Source of the DNA: an uncultured Bacteroidota bacterium
GTDB lineage: Bacteria > Bacteroidota > Bacteroidia > Flavobacteriales > Flavobacteriaceae
Length of the DNA: 41,813 bases
Assembly: GCA_903838055.1 (NCBI GenBank)
Contig: CAILWV010000033.1
Span: forward strand, 1 to 41,813
Direction of reading: 5' to 3'
Below the pieces are notes generated by a model, which did no database searches, was not told the origin of the DNA, and worked only from the letters and a program-made list of their open reading frames with translations. This document shows positions 16,400 to 24,261 of this stretch, piece by piece. Both the position numbers and the translations under genes were made by a program. Positions within the stretch are counted from its first letter, which is position 1, and each line of letters begins with the position of its first letter.

Positions 16400-19096
16400 T
16401 TAATTTTCTGAATTTTTATTTTTTGGTAAAGTAAATACTACGCAGGCACCTAATTGGCTTGGCTGTACCCAAATTTTGCCTTTATGGTATTCTATAATTT
16501 GTTTGCAAATAGCTAGACCTAATCCACTACCAACTGGTTTTTTTATGTTTTGATTTATGGATTGGTAAAACTTATCAAAAATTGCTTCGTGGTCATTTTC
16601 ATTTATTCCTTTGCCGTTATCTTGAACGGACGTTTGAATATAATCATCTAAAATTTCAACTTTAATAGTAATGATACCGTTATTTTCAGGACAAAATTTA
16701 ATAGAATTAGCTATTAAATTTGTAATTACTTGAAAAATTCTATCCTCATCAAAGTAGGCATAAACACTATTTGCACTATCAATATCAATTTTAATGCCTT
16801 TATTTTTTATTAATTGCTGCAATGATCCCACAGATTTTTCAATGGTCTCAATTAAATTACTATTAGTTGTATTAATTACATGTTTTCCAGTTTCGAATTT
16901 CTCTAAATCTAAAATTTTATCAATTAATCTATTCAATCTATCTGATTCGGAAATAATATTCTGCAAAAATTGTTTTTTTATTTCATCAGGAATTTCATCA
17001 TCATCGTGTAAAATTTCACTTGCGGCTCGAATAGCTGTAATTGGTGTTCTTAGTTCGTGGGTAATGGTATCTAAAAATTCGTCTTTTTGCTTATCTTTTT
17101 GCATTAATGAAATATTCGCATTTTGCAATTTAGCAGTGATTTCTTTTAATTCATTAGAAGTTTCGGTAAGTTTTTTATTAATAATAATATTTTCTTTCGA
17201 TTCTTCTAAGATCTTTAATACTTCTGGCAAACTTATTTTTTCTTCTTTTACTACACTTGAAATTAATATTCTTGCTGAAGCTGTTCCTATATGTCCTGTA
17301 AGTAAATTTTCAGAAAATTTTATTAAACGAGCATCTGCCAATTCTTGATTAATATCAACATTATATTTTACATTAAAAATATTCATTGCACGTTTAGTTC
17401 GTTCTTCACCGAGGAAACGAATCAATACTTTTTCAATGTCATTTCTATAGGCAGTTCCTTTCCAAATAAATGCATTTTCATGATTGGTGATATATTTGCT
17501 AATATCCACAAACATCTCTGCATAGTTTCTTTCGCGATAATTTCCTTTAAAACTAACAGAAACAGAAAAATAAGTCATTATATTAAATAGTAAACTCCAA
17601 AATAATGCATGTGGAACCGGTTCTAGATAATCTAATCCAAATAGTTGAAAAGGTTTTAGTAAATGAATTCCCATAAAACCTTCATTAATAAAGGTGCTTG
17701 AACTATTACTTAATCCAATTGAATATGGAGCTAACAATGTGTATATGCAGATAATAAACCCAATAATAATACTATATATAGCACCTAAACGTGAACCTCT
17801 TCTCCAAAATAATGCACCAAAAAATGCAGGTGCGAGTTGGGCTATAATAACAAATGCAACCATTCCAATAGAAACCAAACTATAATCCAACTCAAAAAAA
17901 CGGTAGATTAAGTAAGAAATTATTATTAAGAAAAAGATACTTGATTTTCGGGTGTTTAATATTTTTCTGCTACTTATTGTTTCTTCATTTCCTTTAAGTT
18001 TACCGATTAAATTATATGGAATCAAAATATTATTTGTAAACATGGTTGCTAGTCCAATTGAGGAAACAACAATCATAGAAATTGCAGCTGAAAATCCACC
18101 AAGAAAAACCATTACAGTTAGTAATTTATTATTGAAAAATTGTGGAATCAACAAAGAATAGGCATCGGAATTCACATTTTGCCCAGCAAATAAAATATTG
18201 CCTCCCCATGCTATTGGATAAACAAAAATATTAAATATTAATAAATACAAAGGGAACAACCAAACTGCTGTATTAATGTGTTTTTCTCTGTTGTTTTCAA
18301 TTACCGAAACTTGAAATTGTCTTGGTAATAAAAAGATTGCAAACATTGATAAGATACATAATAAAAACCAATTTATTGCTTGCGGTAGCCCACCAATGGT
18401 GTTTTTCTGTTTGAAATTTTCTAATAGAATTGATTTTTGATAAATATCATTAAAGCCATCAAAAACAAAGTAGGTAACGTAAATTCCTATTATGACAAAA
18501 AAAACTAATTTCACTATACTTTCCATAGCAACTGCTGTGACTATTCCTTTTCGTTTTTCAGACGCATCAACATATCGAGTTCCGTAATAGGATGCAAAAA
18601 GGGCTAAAGCTATGGCAACGTATGTAGTTGTATCATTATAGAATAATAAACTTGCTTTAGTTTGAGTAACTATATAAAAAGTTTCGGAAATGGCTTTAAG
18701 TTGAAGGGCTATATAAGGTAAAATTCCTGTTAAGCAAATCAAGGTTACTATAGCTCCAAGAAAACGGCTGTTACCATAACGAAGTGAAATAAAATCGGCA
18801 ATACTAGATATTTTATTTACTCTTGATATTCTAATAATTTTTTTCAAAATTAAAATCCATGATGGAGCAATAATTATAGGACCTAAATAAATAGGTAAAT
18901 AACTTATTCCTTGATTGGCAGCAACCCCAATACTTCCGTAATAGGTCCATGCAGTACAATAAACACCTAATGATAACGTATATATGTAAGGATTGTTTGT
19001 CCAATTGCTATTTCCTTTTTTCTCAGCCCAATGAGCAACATAAAAAAGTACAGCTAGATAGAAGGCAAGAATTACTAATAATAATGCACTATTCAT
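16400..19096 (-). CDS. CrbS-like sodium/solute symporter-histidine kinase
   Basis: An 898-residue fusion. Residues 1-500 form a sodium:solute symporter module with about 13 transmembrane segments. A helical linker follows (about 520-640, STAC-like, with NLLTGHIGTASARILIS). Next come HisKA with the phospho-His in THELRTPITAIRAA (about 677-690) and an HATPase with N-box NLIANSIKF, G1 DNGKGI and G2 GSGLGLAICKQI. The family (CrbS/CbrA) links nutrient sensing or uptake to a two-component relay, and CrbS controls acs in Vibrio and Pseudomonas. A 64-residue membrane protein overlaps its start by eight bases and the receiver gene follows. Acetate sensing is inferred from position next to acs. Confidence 0.92.
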   Translation of the reverse strand: MNSALLLVILAFYLAVLFYVAHWAEKKGNSNWTNNPYIYTLSLGVYCTAWTYYGSIGVAANQGISYLPIYLGPIIIAPSWILILKKIIRISRVNKISSIADFISLRYGNSRFLGAIVTLICLTGILPYIALQLKAISETFYIVTQTKASLLFYNDTTTYVAIALALFASYYGTRYVDASEKRKGIVTAVAMESIVKLVFFVIIGIYVTYFVFDGFNDIYQKSILLENFKQKNTIGGLPQAINWFLLCILSMFAIFLLPRQFQVSVIENNREKHINTAVWLFPLYLLIFNIFVYPIAWGGNILFAGQNVNSDAYSLLIPQFFNNKLLTVMVFLGGFSAAISMIVVSSIGLATMFTNNILIPYNLIGKLKGNEETISSRKILNTRKSSIFFLIIISYLIYRFFELDYSLVSIGMVAFVIIAQLAPAFFGALFWRRGSRLGAIYSIIIGFIICIYTLLAPYSIGLSNSSSTFINEGFMGIHLLKPFQLFGLDYLEPVPHALFWSLLFNIMTYFSVSVSFKGNYRERNYAEMFVDISKYITNHENAFIWKGTAYRNDIEKVLIRFLGEERTKRAMNIFNVKYNVDINQELADARLIKFSENLLTGHIGTASARILISSVVKEEKISLPEVLKILEESKENIIINKKLTETSNELKEITAKLQNANISLMQKDKQKDEFLDTITHELRTPITAIRAASEILHDDDEIPDEIKKQFLQNIISESDRLNRLIDKILDLEKFETGKHVINTTNSNLIETIEKSVGSLQQLIKNKGIKIDIDSANSVYAYFDEDRIFQVITNLIANSIKFCPENNGIITIKVEILDDYIQTSVQDNGKGINENDHEAIFDKFYQSINQNIKKPVGSGLGLAICKQIIEYHKGKIWVQPSQLGACVVFTLPKNKNSEN

Positions 19097-19283
19097 CGTA
19101 TCTATTTACAATTAGAAGTGAAATTAATACCGAAAGTAAGCTAATTGAAAAAATATAAACGTAAATAACAGGAAATCCTAACAAACATTTAGAAGAATCG
19201 AAAAGTAATACTAGTGGAATATTAAACCCCATTAGAAGCACAACCGATAGTATCAGCATTTTTTGTTGGTGTCTTTTTTTCAT
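19089..19283 (-). CDS. Small two-TM membrane protein before the symporter-kinase
   Basis: A 64-residue protein with a basic N-terminus (MKKRHQQK) and two hydrophobic segments (about 8-27 and 38-59) ending NRYDE. It overlaps the symporter-kinase start by eight bases, so translation is coupled. The position resembles that of the small DUF485/DUF4212 proteins that precede ActP-type symporters, and a subunit or stabilising role is a reasonable inference. I do not recognise a named family. Confidence 0.75.
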   Translation of the reverse strand: MKKRHQQKMLILSVVLLMGFNIPLVLLFDSSKCLLGFPVIYVYIFSISLLSVLISLLIVNRYDE

Positions 19284-19398
19284 TGTTATTGCATTGAAGC
19301 AATCTTAATTTATAAATTAACCTGTGTAATTTTTGTTAAAAATAATCATTTTTTAAATAAGTAAAGAAATTATTTTAACACTTATAAACTCACAAAAA

Positions 19399-19432
19399 AA
19401 CAAAAGCCCTTATATAAATAAGAGCTTTTGTT
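19399..19432 (-). terminator. Terminator of the porin-MHS transporter operon
   Basis: AACAAAAGC (19399-19407) pairs with GCTTTTGTT (19424-19432), and an inner CTTAT/ATAAG stem continues after one mismatch. On the minus strand it is followed by a run of seven T. It separates the transporter operon from the kinase operon. Confidence 0.8.
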
Positions 19433-19448
19433 AAAATAATTTGAAAAA

Positions 19449-19667
19449 TTAATCTTCGTATTCATTAGTCATGGCATACCATCCAAAAATGGTTAGCCCA
19501 GTTACTACTAATGGAAGTAAGACGAAAAAGATAATAATTCCAAAAACTAAATCATCTTGTTTTCCAGAGGTTAATTTTCCGCCGAATATTCCGATGCAGT
19601 AATAAGCAACCACAGCTGCTAATGCAATCCATATTATTCCTATATATTTTTTTATTGCGTTCATCAT
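19449..19667 (-). CDS. Small two-TM membrane protein (DUF6814-like)
   Basis: A 72-residue protein with two hydrophobic segments (about 7-27 and 40-62) and an acidic tail ending NEYED. I use the first of two adjacent ATGs (19667; 19664 is equally possible). A longer reading from 19712 would overlap the transporter and lacks support. It follows the MHS transporter stop by 13 bases and is the last gene before the terminator. Small proteins of this type sit next to MHS transporters in Bacteroidetes (as I recall, DUF6814). It may be an accessory subunit. Confidence 0.75.
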   Translation of the reverse strand: MMNAIKKYIGIIWIALAAVVAYYCIGIFGGKLTSGKQDDLVFGIIIFFVLLPLVVTGLTIFGWYAMTNEYED

Positions 19668-19680
19668 AATTTCTATATTT

Positions 19681-21477
19681 TTAGTCGTGTAGTGTATTAA
19701 TTTTTTTATCAATGTAGATCATTCCAATAACAAAACATATTGCTGCTATTATTATTGGATACCATAATCCCTCTAAGTAAAATTCAGGATTTAATGGTTT
19801 TGGTCCAGTACCCTTTGCAGTTGTAACTAAATAGGTTGAAATTGCAGGTAGTAATCCACCAAAGATACCATTTCCTACATGGTATGGTAAGGACATTGAT
19901 GTGTATCTAATTTTCACTGGAAACATTTCAACTAAGAAAGCTGCAATAGGTCCATAAACCATTGTTACAAATAGTACTTGAATAAAGATCAAGAAAATTA
20001 AGTACCATCTTACATCATCTGTAATATTTTTCACTACAGCTATGTTTGGTTTAATACTTATCCCATCAATATGTGATTTGTCTTTTGCTTCTCCACTGCT
20101 AAATGTTTTTAATGTTAAAGTTGCAAGGGTATCAACTTTTGCTGCAGTTTCCCCATCTTTAATATCATTTTTCACTTTAACGACATTGTGAACTACCAAA
20201 CCAGCTTTATCTTTTGAGTCATATTTAATCCAAGTTTCATTTTTACCTGATTCTTTAGCGTCATAAGCTAATTCTTTAGCTAAATATAAAGTGTCTGTTT
20301 TTGTATAATGAAATTTAGCTCCATTAGAATACAAAGAATCCGTTTTGAAATCAATAAAGATTTTGGTGTTTTTAATGGTTGGATCTTTTTTATCTTTTTC
20401 TGTTTTTATAGTAGCTACATAAGTTCCTATTGCTTTACAACTGTCTTTTATAATTGTAATATTGTTTTTTACCATTTCTTTAGAATCAGTTAAATGGTAC
20501 ATTTGACGGTAAATTGGGCGGTATAAAAATATTGCTAATAACATTCCTGACATCATAATTGTTTTTCTACCTATTTTATCACTTAACCATCCAAATAATA
20601 CGAAGAATGGGGTTCCAAATAATAAAGCAATTCCTAATAAAGTATCTACTTGAGAAGAATCAATACTTTGAACCGTTTTCATAAAACTCATCGCATAGAA
20701 TTGTCCAGTATACCAAACAACTCCTTGACCCATTGTTGCTCCAAATAATGCAAGTAAGACAAATTTTAAATTCAATTTATGACCAAAACTTTCTTTTAAT
20801 GGGTTCACACTAGTTTTACCTTCTGCTTTAGCTTTAGCAAAAACTGGAGATTCATCCATGTTTTTACGAATCAAATACGAAACAAATACCATAATTATTG
20901 ATGCCCAAAACGGAACTCTCCATCCCCAAGCATCAAAATCTTCTTTAGATAATAATCCTTTAGTAATTAAGATTACCATTAATGAAATGAATAAGCCTAC
21001 GGTTGCAGTAGTTTGAATCCAAGAAGTCCAATAACCTCTTTGCCCTCTTGGAGCATGTTCTGCAACATAGGTTGCTGCACCGCCATATTCGCCTCCTAAG
21101 GCCAAACCTTGAAGTAAACGTAGCAACAAAACTAATAAAGGTGCCATAAATCCGATTGTTTCATAACTTGGAATACAGCCTATCATAAAAGTTGCCCCTC
21201 CCATTAAAACTAATGTAACCATGAAAGTGTATTTTCTTCCAATCAAATCACCTAATCTACCGAAAAATAATGCTCCAAACGGACGAACTACGAAACCTGC
21301 AGCGAAGGTTGCAAGTGTTGATAAGAATGCAGCTGTTGGATTGTCTGATGGAAAGAATTTAGTAGATAATACTACTGCTAAACTTCCAAAGATGTAGAAA
21401 TCATACCATTCTATCATCGTACCTAATGAGGAAGCCGAAATTACTTTCCAAATTCCTTTTGTTGATTTTTCACTCAT
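19681..21477 (-). CDS. MFS transporter, metabolite:H+ symporter family, with a large periplasmic insert
   Basis: A 598-residue transporter. N-terminal SLGTMIEWYDFYIFGSLA (about 17-34), RPFGALFFGRLGDLIGRK (about 65-82) and the LALGGEYGGAATYVAEHAP motif (about 125-143) are typical of the MHS family (organic acids such as alpha-ketoglutarate, propionate, shikimate). The usual length is about 430-450. The excess is a hydrophilic segment of about 150 residues (about 335-490, near 20010-20475) between TM9 and TM10, predicted periplasmic. Its Lys/Asp/Thr-rich beta-like sequence has no family I recognise. It follows the porin gene by 36 bases. An acetate or dicarboxylate substrate is inferred from context. 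Confidence 0.88.
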   Translation of the reverse strand: MSEKSTKGIWKVISASSLGTMIEWYDFYIFGSLAVVLSTKFFPSDNPTAAFLSTLATFAAGFVVRPFGALFFGRLGDLIGRKYTFMVTLVLMGGATFMIGCIPSYETIGFMAPLLVLLLRLLQGLALGGEYGGAATYVAEHAPRGQRGYWTSWIQTTATVGLFISLMVILITKGLLSKEDFDAWGWRVPFWASIIMVFVSYLIRKNMDESPVFAKAKAEGKTSVNPLKESFGHKLNLKFVLLALFGATMGQGVVWYTGQFYAMSFMKTVQSIDSSQVDTLLGIALLFGTPFFVLFGWLSDKIGRKTIMMSGMLLAIFLYRPIYRQMYHLTDSKEMVKNNITIIKDSCKAIGTYVATIKTEKDKKDPTIKNTKIFIDFKTDSLYSNGAKFHYTKTDTLYLAKELAYDAKESGKNETWIKYDSKDKAGLVVHNVVKVKNDIKDGETAAKVDTLATLTLKTFSSGEAKDKSHIDGISIKPNIAVVKNITDDVRWYLIFLIFIQVLFVTMVYGPIAAFLVEMFPVKIRYTSMSLPYHVGNGIFGGLLPAISTYLVTTAKGTGPKPLNPEFYLEGLWYPIIIAAICFVIGMIYIDKKINTLHD

Positions 21478-21513
21478 ATTTAATATTTATTTATTGGTTG
21501 GTTAATTAATTTT

Positions 21514-22773
21514 TTAAAATGAATAAGAACAAGAAACCATTGCTCTTAAGTTACCTACTTGTGTTTGGTTATCTCCTGCTTTTCCATAAAAATCAGTATC
21601 TCCCCATGTAGCAGATGTATATTCAACTTCTGGAGTTACATTAAAATTATTTTGTTTAAAATCTACTCTTGCAGATGCTCTCCAAACATTATCTACAACT
21701 CTTGTACTACTTAGTCCTTTCATATAAATACTAGACAAAGAAGTTGCAGCAATACTAGATCCATTGTTTTTGGTAGATCCAAAGAATATTCCAGGTGCTA
21801 CTTTTTTACCAGTACTTGCTATGTCAATCCAAAAAGCAGTTGTTTTAGTTGGATCAAAAGTTTGAATTCCGTTTATTGTTGTTCCTGTATAACCTCCTAG
21901 CATTACAAAATTATTTAAATTTCCTCCTGAAATACCATATATTTTAACTAAAAATTTATCGTTTGAAAATTTTGCATATCCAAAAACTGAAGAGCTTTTT
22001 ACTTTTTCGGATGTAATTAATTTGGGAGTTAATCCATTATCGGTAAGTGGAACTAATTGCTTGTATTCTGCTCCTACCCCTGCAATCCAATTTTTATTTT
22101 TATATTGAAATAATAGATTTACAGACGGTACATTTGAATTTATTGAAGCAGAATTTTGAGATCCAGGACCTGGAGCTACAAATTCACGTTCTTTATAAGC
22201 GGTAAATGCTGCAGAGAAATCTTTAGTGAAATTTTGTTTGAATTTTACCTGAGTTGCCCATCCAAATGGATTAAATAAAATTCCTGTGTTAAAATTAGCT
22301 ACCCCAGGAAAAACTTCAGGTATAAAAGTTGGATACCAGGTTTGACCAATAGTTAAAGATGTTTTAGACCAATCCATGTTAACATATGCATGTCTTAATC
22401 GAAAAGTTCCAATAGTAGCTTCTGTATTGCCATAAAAGTCACCTTCAAGAGTACCGCTCATTTTAGCACCCCACACATCTGGACCTTTAACTTTAGCTCC
22501 CAATCTAGAAGTTATTGCAAGAAAATTAGATTGTTCTACTGCATTAACATCATTCCCGTTAAAATCTTTTACTACATCCAATGGGTATAAATTTAATTGA
22601 TCTTCTCTTACTGATGCTGATTTTCTAGAATCATAGATGTAATCGGTTCTTATAAATCCAAACATACTCACATTCCATTCTTTAGGAGTTGATGCAGCTG
22701 GGGCTTGAGTAGCCGTTTGCGCATTACTCAAAGTAGCAAAAGCTACAAAACTTAACAAAATAATTTTTTTCAT
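21514..22773 (-). CDS. Outer-membrane porin
   Basis: A 419-residue exported protein with a signal peptide of about 18 residues (MKKIILLSFVAFATLSNA). The body has alternating hydrophobic/aromatic strands typical of a 16- to 18-stranded barrel and ends with YSF, the terminal aromatic residue expected for outer-membrane barrels. It includes the segment RHAYVNMDWSKTSLTIGQTWYP (about 127-148), a pattern seen in DcaP-like and other Bacteroidetes porins. It is co-directional with and 36 bases ahead of the MHS transporter, so it probably lets the same substrate through the outer membrane. It lies 103 bases after the InsA-like regulator. Confidence 0.85.
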   Translation of the reverse strand: MKKIILLSFVAFATLSNAQTATQAPAASTPKEWNVSMFGFIRTDYIYDSRKSASVREDQLNLYPLDVVKDFNGNDVNAVEQSNFLAITSRLGAKVKGPDVWGAKMSGTLEGDFYGNTEATIGTFRLRHAYVNMDWSKTSLTIGQTWYPTFIPEVFPGVANFNTGILFNPFGWATQVKFKQNFTKDFSAAFTAYKEREFVAPGPGSQNSASINSNVPSVNLLFQYKNKNWIAGVGAEYKQLVPLTDNGLTPKLITSEKVKSSSVFGYAKFSNDKFLVKIYGISGGNLNNFVMLGGYTGTTINGIQTFDPTKTTAFWIDIASTGKKVAPGIFFGSTKNNGSSIAATSLSSIYMKGLSSTRVVDNVWRASARVDFKQNNFNVTPEVEYTSATWGDTDFYGKAGDNQTQVGNLRAMVSCSYSF

Positions 22774-22876
22774 AATTGTTGATTTTTATTGGTTTGTTTA
22801 ACATTTCTGCTCGTCTAAATTCTAAAAATCTGTCAATGAAAAAAATTATGGTATATAATATTGTAAATTACTATAG

Positions 22877-23296
22877 TTAATCTTTAAAACGTTCCCATTT
22901 TATTAACATAAACTTATCTCCAAGCTCTGTGATAATCATACCGGCACCTTTTAGCTGATCCTTATTTTTAAGAAATTCAACCAATTCTAAGTGATTATAT
23001 ATCTTGTATGTAGGGTGATAGTCCGTATGACTTGGTTTGGTTACTTTAAACTCTCTAACCCAGTTGCTAATGGTAACATGTGAAACACCAATTATTCGTT
23101 CTATTTCTCTATAACTCAACCCTTCTAGAAATAATTGTAATGCTTTAGTTACATAGTAGCTATCGATCTTTTTTCCGAGTTTATTTACTGTAAAGTAGTA
23201 CTTACATTTTTTGCATAAATAGCGCTGCCTATCTTTAATCACACCGCTTTTTACTATAGAATCATTTTGACATTTTGGGCATGCTAATATCTCCAT
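22877..23296 (-). CDS. Stand-alone InsA-like zinc-ribbon/HTH DNA-binding protein
   Basis: A 139-residue protein. An N-terminal zinc ribbon has Cys6, Cys9, Cys28 and Cys31 (CPKC...LCKKC). A helix-turn-helix follows at about 58-82 (LEGLSYREIERIIGVSHVTI). This is the architecture of the DNA-binding InsA half of IS1-type transposases. There is no DDE catalytic domain, no InsB frame, and I find no terminal repeats around it. The C-terminus (about 100-139, KNKDQLKGAGMIITELGDKF) is not transposase-like. It is intact and sits directly upstream of the porin operon, so I interpret it as a domesticated transcription factor, possibly autoregulated. A degraded transposase fragment is the alternative. Confidence 0.75.
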   Translation of the reverse strand: MEILACPKCQNDSIVKSGVIKDRQRYLCKKCKYYFTVNKLGKKIDSYYVTKALQLFLEGLSYREIERIIGVSHVTISNWVREFKVTKPSHTDYHPTYKIYNHLELVEFLKNKDQLKGAGMIITELGDKFMLIKWERFKD

Positions 23297-23297
23297 A

Positions 23298-23313
23298 TAT
23301 ATAAATTTTGCAT
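23298..23313 (-). repeat. 16-base leader motif, second copy
   Basis: Identical to 15834-15849. It lies immediately upstream of the InsA-like gene's ATG. A related TTGCATAAAT word also occurs at 23363-23372 in the same intergenic region. Confidence 0.3.
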
Positions 23314-23593
23314 AAATATACTAAATTAGCAATTAAATAAAAACATTTTATTTATTTTTTATTGCATAAATTTACATAGTCAATAAAAATAACACGTAAT
23401 TATTATATAAATCCTATTTTATTTTGATAATAGAAAAATCTATGATCTCCCGTCGGATAATAGTATACCAAATAATAATAATTTAAGTTTTATTGATTTT
23501 TTTATTTTTTTCAAATATAATATCAGTTTAAATTAAGAAATCAATAAAAAAATTCCAAAAAAATATCTTTAATTTGTACAAACACAATAAAGA

Positions 23594-24199
23594 ATGGAAT
23601 TCAATCCTGAAATATTAGATACAAGAGCTATATACAAATTACTTACAGGTGCTATTATTCCTAGGCCAATTGCTTGGATATCTACAATTAATGAGGCTGG
23701 AATTAATAATCTTGCTCCTTTTTCTTATTTCAATATGGTTGGAGATGACCCTCCTCATGTTATGTTTTCTACTAGAAGAGATAATAATTCCAATAAAGAC
23801 ACCTTGAATAATGTATTATCTGTAAAACAATTCGTGGTTAATATGGTTACCGAACCATTAGTTGAACAAATGAATAGTTCTGCTCAAGCCGTACCTGAAG
23901 AAATAGATGAATTTGATATGGTTGGAGTTACCCCTATTGCATCATCTCTTGTCAAGCCTATGCTTGTAAAGGAAAGTCTCGTGAATTTTGAATGTGAATT
24001 AGTACATCATTATTTTCTTGAAGATCATAAACAAGGAGGTGCATGTGTAATTATAGGTCGTGTAGTACGAATGCATTTTGATGAAAGTGTCTTACTTGAA
24101 GATTATAAAATCAACATGGAAATCTACAAACCAATAGCTCGATTAGCAGGCTCTAATTACAGCAAAATCGGTGAAGTTTTTTCAATAAAAAGAAGTTAA
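23594..24199 (+). CDS. Flavin reductase-like FMN-binding protein
   Basis: A 201-residue split-barrel flavin-binding protein of the flavin reductase/flavoredoxin group. The IPRPIAWISTINEAGINNLAPFSYFNMV stretch (about 22-49) and the later VNFECELVHHY region (about 130-140) are characteristic. It is the first gene of the aromatic operon. It may reduce free flavin or reactivate an oxygenase, but the following monooxygenase carries its own FAD domain, so this partnership is not certain. The 297-base gap before it holds the divergent promoters for this operon and the InsA-like gene, with only an imperfect -7 box (TTAATTTG, 23569-23576). Confidence 0.85.
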   Translation: MEFNPEILDTRAIYKLLTGAIIPRPIAWISTINEAGINNLAPFSYFNMVGDDPPHVMFSTRRDNNSNKDTLNNVLSVKQFVVNMVTEPLVEQMNSSAQAVPEEIDEFDMVGVTPIASSLVKPMLVKESLVNFECELVHHYFLEDHKQGGACVIIGRVVRMHFDESVLLEDYKINMEIYKPIARLAGSNYSKIGEVFSIKRS

Positions 24200-24212
24200 A
24201 TTATTAAATCAG

Positions 24213-24247
24213 CGAATGTCATTGTTGCAAAGCATCGGTTTCATTCG
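24213..24247. repeat. Short GC-richer inverted repeat before the monooxygenase
   Basis: CGAATG (24213-24218) and CATTCG (24242-24247) flank a 23-base loop. The segment is less AT-rich than its surroundings and looks like a piece of a dispersed repeat. It fills most of the 62-base gap before the ATG at 24262. Confidence 0.35.
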
Positions 24248-24261
24248 TGTTCCGTTAAAAT

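Noticed and set aside
16794..18161. Plus-strand open frames inside the symporter-kinase gene (and similar antisense frames elsewhere)
   Set aside because: They are shadows of a strongly supported coding frame, lack leaders and match no family pattern.
22877..23296. A complete IS1-family insertion sequence
   Set aside because: Only an InsA-like frame is present. There is no InsB/DDE frame, no terminal inverted repeats flanking it that I can find, and the C-terminus is not transposase-like.
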